A stretch of DNA of 36,569 bases, from assembly GCA_023251725.1 (NCBI GenBank), contig JAHEYG010000026.1, positions 1 to 36,569 of the forward strand, given 5' to 3'. The stretch comes from Sphingobacteriaceae bacterium. Lineage in GTDB: Bacteria > Bacteroidota > Bacteroidia > B-17B0 > Aurantibacillaceae. Both the position numbers and the translations under genes were made by a program. Shown piece after piece: positions 6,875 through 13,426 of the stretch (its first letter is position 1; the number at the start of each line of letters is the position of its first letter). Under the pieces are notes generated by a model. It did not search any database, was not told the DNA's origin, and saw nothing but the letters and a program-made list of their open reading frames with translations.

Positions 6875-7699
6875 TTATTCTTTTTCTTTTGGTCGTTTTA
6901 TTTTTGTCGGTTTGTGCTTTTTTTGATTGAGTAATTTTATTTCTCCATCCGTAATTGTAAATTCATATTCTTCTTTTGTAATTTCCTGAAACGGTTCATC
7001 CATATCTTCATTCATACGAAGAAGCTTCAATAAAAATTTTCCATCGGCGTTTAAAATTCCATTAATAGTGCATTGCATGGCCACCGGCGGATCGCCGTAG
7101 GAGCCGGTTTGTCCCAATAAAAAACTTTGCGTTATATTATTTTTAAATACGGAGGTAAAATAAATATCGCTTTCTACCGAATACGGACAGGCTTCATAAG
7201 AAGAATTGCATAGCGCCCAAATTAATAATAAAGTGTTTTCATTTAATTGGATTTTTTTAAGCGCATAAGCATTCGAAAACTTGGTCATGCCTATTTCCAT
7301 GTGATTTGTCCATTCTAAATATTTTTTTTCTGCTTTCAATGAATCGATGTGATAAAATTTTTCGAGATCATAACTCAGGCCATGACTTAATTCGTGTTTA
7401 AAAACATTTTTACTGAGTAAAATAATTTCGCTGGTGCCAAGCGAATCGCCTGAATTTGCTTTATAGATAAATGCCGTGTCCACATCAAAAGGCAGCGCAG
7501 CGCTTGTTTTAAACAGAGAAATTAAATTTTTAATAGAATCATTTAATAAAGCAAATGGTTTAATACTATCAACGCTCAATGTTGTTACAGTTCGAATTTC
7601 AGAGGAATTATTTTTTGTTTGACCACAATTAAAAAATAAAAACGGCGCCAAACAATAAATAAAATATTTTGTAAAACGTAAATTAAACTTGTTTTTCAT
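6875..7699 (-). CDS. Hypothetical lipoprotein
   Basis: This 274-residue protein starts with a basic N-terminus and a hydrophobic core, and then a lipobox-like FLFFNCG with Cys at about residue 26, so it is probably lipid-anchored in the cell envelope. The mature part is mixed alpha/beta and ends in a basic tail rich in Lys (KKHKPTKIKRPKEKE). I do not recognise a family. It follows the 643-residue secreted protein by 18 bases and is probably the last gene of an operon with that protein and the trypsin-like protease. No function is assigned. Confidence 0.75.
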   Translation of the reverse strand: MKNKFNLRFTKYFIYCLAPFLFFNCGQTKNNSSEIRTVTTLSVDSIKPFALLNDSIKNLISLFKTSAALPFDVDTAFIYKANSGDSLGTSEIILLSKNVFKHELSHGLSYDLEKFYHIDSLKAEKKYLEWTNHMEIGMTKFSNAYALKKIQLNENTLLLIWALCNSSYEACPYSVESDIYFTSVFKNNITQSFLLGQTGSYGDPPVAMQCTINGILNADGKFLLKLLRMNEDMDEPFQEITKEEYEFTITDGEIKLLNQKKHKPTKIKRPKEKE

Positions 7700-7717
7700 A
7701 ACTATGAATAAAATTAG

Positions 7718-9649
7718 TTATTTACGCGGACTATTTTTTACGTTTACCACTGGAATATCGATGAGCAAAGAAATATTTAAAACATCGTGTGTTGGAAGCG
7801 TAGTAAAATTAGATCCTTGGCTATAAAATAATTTTGGAGTTGAGCGCCAGCCGATACAAAGCGCCAACGGCATTTTTGGGAAGGCGTACATTAATTGAGT
7901 AGAGGGCGAAAAAATACTTTCTAATTTCACTTCTTGTTTTAATGTGTCAGTGGTATTATTGGCTAAACGAAAAGAAACCAATGAGCCTACTTCAATAAGC
8001 GATGCAAATATTGTGAAGGCTCCGCCTTTTTTATTTTTTCCGATTCCCCAGCTAAAAGAAACTCCTAACGGTGCATAAGCTCCATAAGAATAAAACGGAT
8101 TTTTGGCAGTGGCAAAATCCATATCCACACCATAACCAATATACCCGTTGAGCGCAATATTAAAATAGGAATTTTGTTTTACCGAATAACTTCCGGGCGG
8201 TAATGCAACCGCATTTATTGCTTCATTCATTTCATCCGAATTAGAAGCGGACGCAATATTCGCTGCAAATACCAGATATTTACTTACTTTTTCAAATGTT
8301 TCGTTTTTAAAAATATTATTCTGTTTAATTAAAATAATTGAAGCATTAAAAATACCTGGGTAATTTCGTTGGTAAATATCAACACTCATATCTGCAGCCG
8401 ATTTTAAATTATCAATTAAAAGATTAAATTCATTTGGAATTGCTGCTCCTGTTATTCCTGAAAATCCTTTTGTGAAATGACCAATTGAACCTAAAGACGA
8501 AGAAGTTAATGAAGCGTAAGTGGCAACATCAATTTTTTGGCCGTTTTGAATTTGTTTTTTAATTCCTGAACAAGCCTGGTTAATATTTTCCAAAGCCGCC
8601 AATCCCGCATAAAACTCATATCTTTTTGAAATAACAGAATTAAAAATAGCTTCAAGATTTTGACCTCCCAGCGTTAAGTTCCCAAAACAAGGATTATTGA
8701 TATGTTTCTGGTACAATAAACCAACGAATGTATTTAGAAGATCTTCATTTGAAAAAAGATTTCTTAATTGCGTTTCATTCAAAAAAAGCCCTTCTTTGTC
8801 GTTATTTGTTCGTAGCGCATCCATGAACATGGCAATAAGTTTAATGTAAGAATTAAAATCATTATTTGCATTACATATCAGCGACTCGGAACTGACTGAA
8901 TTCATTATTTTAATGATGTTGTTGCCATCCATTACACCTTGAAGCACGGTTAACGGAATAACAAAAATTCTGGGATCCGGATTTGCGGTGGGTGAAAAAA
9001 TACTTTTAATTTCTCTGGTTCTTTTATAACAGACAGAATCATTATTGCATTCACGAAAGGTGACATCTCTTAATGATAATATGTTGCGCGGAATATTCAA
9101 AAGGTCTTTCATAAACGCATCGCGTAGCTCCTGCAATAATGTGTTAATATTATACAACTCGATATTTGATAATAGGTATACAGAGTGTGGGAATAATTTT
9201 TTTACTTCGGGATAATGTTTTAAATCTTCCTTAAACCTATTAAAAAAAGCCATCGATAATTCCTGTTTTGCGCGTTGAATTAAAAATTTAGCTAAGCCAT
9301 CTGCAAAATTTGTAACATTTAATCCCATAACAGAACCTGAAAACCCTTGGGGTGAGGCAGAAACCGGATCCACAGCTTCAGTAAAGTTCAGTTTTATTTT
9401 GTTGAGAAACGGATTAAGCTTAGGCCCTTTTTCCAATGTTAATTTAAAGTCGGAATGGCTGGTAATGTTAGTTCCAGAATAAAATGATGCAACACTTAAG
9501 AACTCATTTTTATTTATGCCGGTTTGCGCGGCTTTTAAATATTTCTGCGCATCTTCATATAAATTACCTGTTGCGCCAAGTTGAGCGAATGAATTTTTTG
9601 AAAAACAAAGTAGCGAGACCATAGCGAATAAAAAAATAATTTTTTTCAT
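7718..9649 (-). CDS. Secreted protein of unknown function with a possible outer-membrane beta-rich C-terminus
   Basis: This 643-residue protein has a clear signal peptide (MKKIIFLFAMVSLLCFSKNSFAQ). The middle (about 100-440) is largely helical, with three or more Cys. The last 150 residues alternate in short strands (YFNIALNGYIGYGVDM, YGAYAPLGVSFSWGIG, GAFTIFASLIEVGSLVSFRL, LNISLLIDIPVVNV), which is consistent with a beta-barrel-like or membrane-associated end. Its start overlaps the stop of the protease gene by four bases (ATGA), so translation is coupled. I recognise no named family. It may be a substrate, partner or target of the protease, but this is speculation. Confidence 0.75.
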   Translation of the reverse strand: MKKIIFLFAMVSLLCFSKNSFAQLGATGNLYEDAQKYLKAAQTGINKNEFLSVASFYSGTNITSHSDFKLTLEKGPKLNPFLNKIKLNFTEAVDPVSASPQGFSGSVMGLNVTNFADGLAKFLIQRAKQELSMAFFNRFKEDLKHYPEVKKLFPHSVYLLSNIELYNINTLLQELRDAFMKDLLNIPRNILSLRDVTFRECNNDSVCYKRTREIKSIFSPTANPDPRIFVIPLTVLQGVMDGNNIIKIMNSVSSESLICNANNDFNSYIKLIAMFMDALRTNNDKEGLFLNETQLRNLFSNEDLLNTFVGLLYQKHINNPCFGNLTLGGQNLEAIFNSVISKRYEFYAGLAALENINQACSGIKKQIQNGQKIDVATYASLTSSSLGSIGHFTKGFSGITGAAIPNEFNLLIDNLKSAADMSVDIYQRNYPGIFNASIILIKQNNIFKNETFEKVSKYLVFAANIASASNSDEMNEAINAVALPPGSYSVKQNSYFNIALNGYIGYGVDMDFATAKNPFYSYGAYAPLGVSFSWGIGKNKKGGAFTIFASLIEVGSLVSFRLANNTTDTLKQEVKLESIFSPSTQLMYAFPKMPLALCIGWRSTPKLFYSQGSNFTTLPTHDVLNISLLIDIPVVNVKNSPRK

Positions 9650-10578
9650 AGGATAGTTAAATTAAGTTTCGTGAGTAATTTATTTATGGGAAGTATATAA
9701 GAAAACTTATCGTCGCACGCTGTAATAATTCCTATTAATTCATTGTCGTTCGTGAAAGCCAATCCCCCAGAATCGCCCGATTGGGTGACCGGAAGGCAAG
9801 TCTCTTTGTCGCATTTGTCAGCCACCAAAATAACTTCATCAAAAGTAATGCTTTGAGCGTTTTTATAAGCTACACTTAAACGTTTACTTACCATTTCAAT
9901 AACAAGCGCGTCTTTTAATTTACATTTGTTACCGCGTACTTTTATCTTTAGTTTAAGCCAGTCGGTTTTCGAAATGCTTTTTATTTTATTATGAAACTGT
10001 TCGGGCGAGACAGTATTAATGAAATTTTCATTCTCAATAAGTGCTAATCCAAAATCGCCTTCCGCATTCATGTTGCTATAATACCATGAGCCTATTTTTT
10101 TATCGTCATATAAAACCTGTTTGGAATCGGTATTTAATAGCTGGTTTTCTAAAAAACCATCGCTTAAAACATGGCCGTTCGTTAATAAATAGTTGTTGCC
10201 AATATCATCCTGCATCACACAACAACCCGAACCTGTGTACTTGGGAGAATCTTCATGCGCCACCGCTCCATCCATTCCTGAAGTAATTTTTATTTCTCCC
10301 AAACCGCAAACTACATCTGTTTTTACATTCCTTATCTTATTTCCGGGCAATTTTACAGGAATTGTCTTCGGAATGTTTATTTTATTATGATCTTTTAAAA
10401 AAATCCCCAAAACATGTTGGTGTTTATCGTTTACAAGAATTAGCGAATCATTTAAATACTTAATATTTGGAAATTGCGCATGTAATTTTTTTTGATTTTG
10501 TTTTAAAGCGAGATTTATCAGTTGGTGTTGACCAATAGCTTTTAGTATTTTTTTTTTTGATTTTTTTGTTGTTGCCAT
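9646..10578 (-). CDS. Trypsin-like serine protease without signal peptide
   Basis: This 310-residue chymotrypsin-fold protease carries all three catalytic residues: His in NYLLTNGHVL (about residue 137), Asp in EGDFGLALIE (about 175) and Ser in TQSGDSGGLAFT (about 271). The first 95 residues are an unrecognised basic N-terminal region (MATTKKSKKKILKAI...), with no hydrophobic signal sequence. The protein therefore appears cytoplasmic or exported by another route. It is the first gene of a coupled unit, overlapping the secreted 643-residue protein by four bases. A protease without signal followed by an exported partner is unusual. The family call is firm; the biological role is unknown. Confidence 0.85.
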   Translation of the reverse strand: MATTKKSKKKILKAIGQHQLINLALKQNQKKLHAQFPNIKYLNDSLILVNDKHQHVLGIFLKDHNKINIPKTIPVKLPGNKIRNVKTDVVCGLGEIKITSGMDGAVAHEDSPKYTGSGCCVMQDDIGNNYLLTNGHVLSDGFLENQLLNTDSKQVLYDDKKIGSWYYSNMNAEGDFGLALIENENFINTVSPEQFHNKIKSISKTDWLKLKIKVRGNKCKLKDALVIEMVSKRLSVAYKNAQSITFDEVILVADKCDKETCLPVTQSGDSGGLAFTNDNELIGIITACDDKFSYILPINKLLTKLNLTIL

Positions 10579-10618
10579 TCTTATCTATAACTTAGCTAAT
10601 ATAAAGTAATAAATTGTA

Positions 10619-11095
10619 TTAATTGTTATGATCTTCCAAATCTTTTTTAAAATCGTATTGCAAATCTTCGTGCAATTTTGCTATAACAACATTAATTTTT
10701 TTGAGTTGATGGTTGTACAAATTGGTAATTAAGGCACTTTTATGAATGGGAATACCGGAATGTTTTAATTTATTGCAATAATAAATAAGCAACTCTGCCT
10801 CTGCAGGCTTAGAGCCCATGTGTTTAATGTATTTATTGGTAATGCGTAAAATTTTGCGCAAACTTTTTTTTGCCAAATATAAATTAGAATGATTTATCTC
10901 CGGAAACTGCTCGTCCATTTTATTTTTAATGGCAGCAATAAATGCAGGCTGGTTGTGACTCTCGAAAAGTAAATAGGTGAGGAGTTCTTTATTATCTTTT
11001 TTGTATTTGGCTAAACTCATGCAAAGTTCAACAAGAGTTTTCGGGTCGAGGTCGCTGAGTTCTTTTTTTATTTCGTTAACAGTGGCCGCTTTCAT
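10619..11095 (-). CDS. Conserved small protein, DUF6155-like
   Basis: This 158-residue, mainly helical, charged cytoplasmic protein has no membrane segment. The beginning, EIKKELSDLDPKTLVELCMSLAKYKKDNKELLTYLL, resembles the DUF6155 family as I remember it, a Bacteroidota protein of unknown function. Its ATG shares one base with the stop of the upstream DUF3820-like gene (TAATG), so the two are translationally coupled. No function is proposed. Confidence 0.6.
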   Translation of the reverse strand: MKAATVNEIKKELSDLDPKTLVELCMSLAKYKKDNKELLTYLLFESHNQPAFIAAIKNKMDEQFPEINHSNLYLAKKSLRKILRITNKYIKHMGSKPAEAELLIYYCNKLKHSGIPIHKSALITNLYNHQLKKINVVIAKLHEDLQYDFKKDLEDHNN

Positions 11096-11316
11096 TATTT
11101 TTTCTTTAACGGTTCCAGTAAATATTCTAAGCCGTTTAATTTTATTTCGTAAATAGTTTGGAGTAGCATTCCTAATTTTCCTTCCGGGAAATCCTTTCGG
11201 TTAAACCATTCTAAATACGATACCGGTAAATTACAAAGCAACCAACCTTTAAATTTCCCGAAAGGCATTTCCATTTTTACAAGTTCTAATAATAATTGCG
11301 GATTGGCTTCGTTCAT
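11095..11316 (-). CDS. DUF3820-family protein
   Basis: This 73-residue protein has the family core MPFGKFKGWLLCNLPVSYLEWFNRKDFPEGKLGMLLQTIYEI: a PFGKFKG segment at about 18-24, then Y-L-x-W-F and a helical end. DUF3820 proteins are small and have been annotated as putative quorum-sensing-regulated factors, with little direct evidence. The gene sits 12 bases after the RNA helicase and overlaps the next gene by one base, so it is probably part of a helicase-DUF3820-DUF6155 unit. The function is unknown. Confidence 0.75.
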   Translation of the reverse strand: MNEANPQLLLELVKMEMPFGKFKGWLLCNLPVSYLEWFNRKDFPEGKLGMLLQTIYEIKLNGLEYLLEPLKKK

Positions 11317-11328
11317 TTCGAGATAAAA

Positions 11329-12651
11329 TTATTTCATTTTACTGATGAATTTTGCTTCTTTTCTCCGCTTGGTTTCTTGCCGGCGTTTACCACCGAGATT
11401 TACTTTTTTATTTTTATCTTTCTTTTCGTGAAAGGCGCCTTTTGGTGTTGCTTGCTTATTAAATTTTTTAAGATTTTTATCTTTCTTAATTGGTTTTTCT
11501 TCGGGGATAAGAATATTTGAAATTTCAACTTCTAAGGGAAGATCCAACATGTGAATTTTTTTATTCATTAAAGTTTCAATTTTTATTTGAAACAATTTTT
11601 CGACTTCTGTAATAAAAGTAACGGTGGATCCTTCTTTATCGGCGCGTCCGGTTCTGCCAATACGATGAATGTAATCGCCGGGTTCTTTGGGTGTATCAAA
11701 ATTTATAACGTGACTCATTTCCGGAATGTCCAATCCGCGCGCAATGATATCGGTGGCAATTAAAACGCGGTTATTTCCTTCCAGAAATTTTTTAAGAGAA
11801 CTAAACCTTTGCGGTTGCGTTTTATTAGAATGAATGATTCCTATCTCACCAATAAATTTTGGTTCAAGGGATTTATATAAAATATCTCCCAGTTTTTTAT
11901 TTTTTACAAACACCAATACTTTTTTTATGGATTCATCAGTCAGCAATAAATATTCCAGCAAATTTATTTTGGTATTAAAATTAGGAACATAATATGCGTA
12001 TTGAGTAATTTTTTCGATGGGAGTACCTCGGGCTACTAATTCGAGATACACCGGTTGATGAAAATATCCGGCAATCATTTTTTCTACATCCTCATCTAAA
12101 GTAGCCGAAAATAAAAGATTTTGCCGCTTGGGCGGAATGGCTTCCATAATGCTGAGTAATTGCGGACGGAATCCCAAATTCAGCATTTCATCCACTTCAT
12201 CAATCACTAATTTTTGGATAGAGTGAAATTGTAAAGTGCGGCTTAAGAACATATCCATTAATCGCCCCGGTGTGGCAACAAGTATGTCGAGACCGTTATA
12301 TATTAATTGTTTTTGCGTGTTGATGTTGGCGCCGCCGTAAATTCCGGCGTAACGAATGTTGATGTAAGCAGTTAATTTTTTTATTTCATCAGTAACCTGT
12401 ACAACTAATTCGCGTGTAGGAACCACAATTAAAACGCGCGGTTGTTTTTGTTCCGAAAAATTTAATTGACGCAAAATGGGTAATAGGTAGGCAAATGTTT
12501 TTCCGGTTCCGGTTTGTGCAATGGCCACCACATCTTTTCCCGACATCACTACCGGAAAGGCTTTTTCCTGAATAGGAGTGGGTGTATCAAAACCCAGATC
12601 ATGTAAAGCTTTTAATAATGCAGGAGTTATATTGAGGTCTTTGAAATGCAT
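11329..12651 (-). CDS. DEAD-box family ATP-dependent RNA helicase (RhlE-like)
   Basis: This 440-residue helicase begins directly with the Q-motif region (FKDLNITPALLKALHDLGFDTPTPIQ). Motif I is AQTGTGKT, motif Ia PTRELVVQ, motif II DEVD, motif III SATL and motif VI HRIGRTGR. The C-terminal 65 residues are very basic (KKDKNLKKFNKQATPKG, GGKRRQETKRRK) and probably bind RNA. Its likely roles are ribosome assembly or mRNA remodelling. Motif II reads DEVD rather than DEAD; the two acidic catalytic residues are kept, so activity should be retained. It lies in a minus-strand run between nth and the DUF3820-like gene. Confidence 0.93.
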   Translation of the reverse strand: MHFKDLNITPALLKALHDLGFDTPTPIQEKAFPVVMSGKDVVAIAQTGTGKTFAYLLPILRQLNFSEQKQPRVLIVVPTRELVVQVTDEIKKLTAYINIRYAGIYGGANINTQKQLIYNGLDILVATPGRLMDMFLSRTLQFHSIQKLVIDEVDEMLNLGFRPQLLSIMEAIPPKRQNLLFSATLDEDVEKMIAGYFHQPVYLELVARGTPIEKITQYAYYVPNFNTKINLLEYLLLTDESIKKVLVFVKNKKLGDILYKSLEPKFIGEIGIIHSNKTQPQRFSSLKKFLEGNNRVLIATDIIARGLDIPEMSHVINFDTPKEPGDYIHRIGRTGRADKEGSTVTFITEVEKLFQIKIETLMNKKIHMLDLPLEVEISNILIPEEKPIKKDKNLKKFNKQATPKGAFHEKKDKNKKVNLGGKRRQETKRRKEAKFISKMK

Positions 12652-12667
12652 TGAATTTTTATTTTAG

Positions 12668-13351
12668 CTAAGATAGTGTTTTAAAGTAAGCGCAACTTTT
12701 TGCCACCACACATTCGTTGCATTTGGGGTTTGTTGGTCGGCAGGTTTCTCTTCCTAAAAACGAAATGGCCATACCAATTTGTCCCCAATCTTTTTCCGGA
12801 ATTTCTTCCATGATTTGTTTTTCCATTTTTTTGGGATCAGTGCCTGAAGCAATTCCCAAACGCGGCGCTACTCTTAAAACATGCAAATCAACAATCACTC
12901 CTTCGGCTTTTACGCCTGCTTCACGCATAATAACGTTCGCCGACTTCCGACCGATACCCGGAAGTTCAATTAATTCTTCCATAGTGAGTGGAATATTTCC
13001 TGCCTTGCCGGCAGGCAGGTTATCGTCTTTAATTTTTTGTGATAGTTTTAATATCCAACTGGTTTTGTTACCAAAGTTGCGCACTTTCCCAATAAATTTA
13101 TATAAAATTTCGGCGTCGGCACGCGCTAAAGATTTCATATCCGGAAACGCTTTAAAAAATGGCGGCGCCACTTCGTTAATATGCTTGTCGGAATCTTGCG
13201 CCGACAAAATCACCATTACCACTAACTGATAAATATTTTTGTATTCCAATGGATGCGGTTTATTTTTGTATTTCGCAAGCAGTGGTTTAAGCGCTGTTGA
13301 CCAATTGAGTTTTGCCATAATTTGATTTTTTGATTCTTTACTAATTTGCAA
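12668..13351 (-). CDS. nth: Endonuclease III (DNA glycosylase/AP lyase)
   Basis: It removes oxidised pyrimidines and nicks the abasic site in base excision repair. In the 227-residue frame the helix-hairpin-helix is LIELPGIGRKSANV with catalytic Lys136. The catalytic Asp is D155 in VIVDLHVLR, and the iron-sulfur cluster has C204, C211, C214 and C220 in the usual C-X6-C-X2-C-X5-C pattern. The better start may be the internal ATG at about 13318 (MAKLNWSTAL), since the first 11 residues are not typical. Residues 112-118, LPAGKAG, are an extra stretch encoded by a short palindrome just before the PLTMEELIELPG segment. Active-site residues are all intact. Confidence 0.95.
   Translation of the reverse strand: MQISKESKNQIMAKLNWSTALKPLLAKYKNKPHPLEYKNIYQLVVMVILSAQDSDKHINEVAPPFFKAFPDMKSLARADAEILYKFIGKVRNFGNKTSWILKLSQKIKDDNLPAGKAGNIPLTMEELIELPGIGRKSANVIMREAGVKAEGVIVDLHVLRVAPRLGIASGTDPKKMEKQIMEEIPEKDWGQIGMAISFLGRETCRPTNPKCNECVVAKSCAYFKTLS
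12999..13019. repeat. 21-bp GC-rich palindrome inserted in the nth coding region
   Basis: The outer arms are CCTGCC (12999-13004) and GGCAGG (13014-13019), and the centre is the perfect palindrome TGCCGGCA (13006-13013), with one unpaired base. Its length is 21 bases, so the frame is kept, and it encodes LPAGKAG. It is much richer in G+C than the flanks. The LPAGKAG peptide is, from memory, a recurrent insert in Bacteroidota and candidate-phylum proteins. Confidence 0.8.
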
Positions 13352-13426
13352 TTTTTTAGCGATACCTCAAAGTATTATTGTGAATTTTTGACTCTTTTCT
13401 TCGTTTTGCAGAGTTGAATTTACCAA

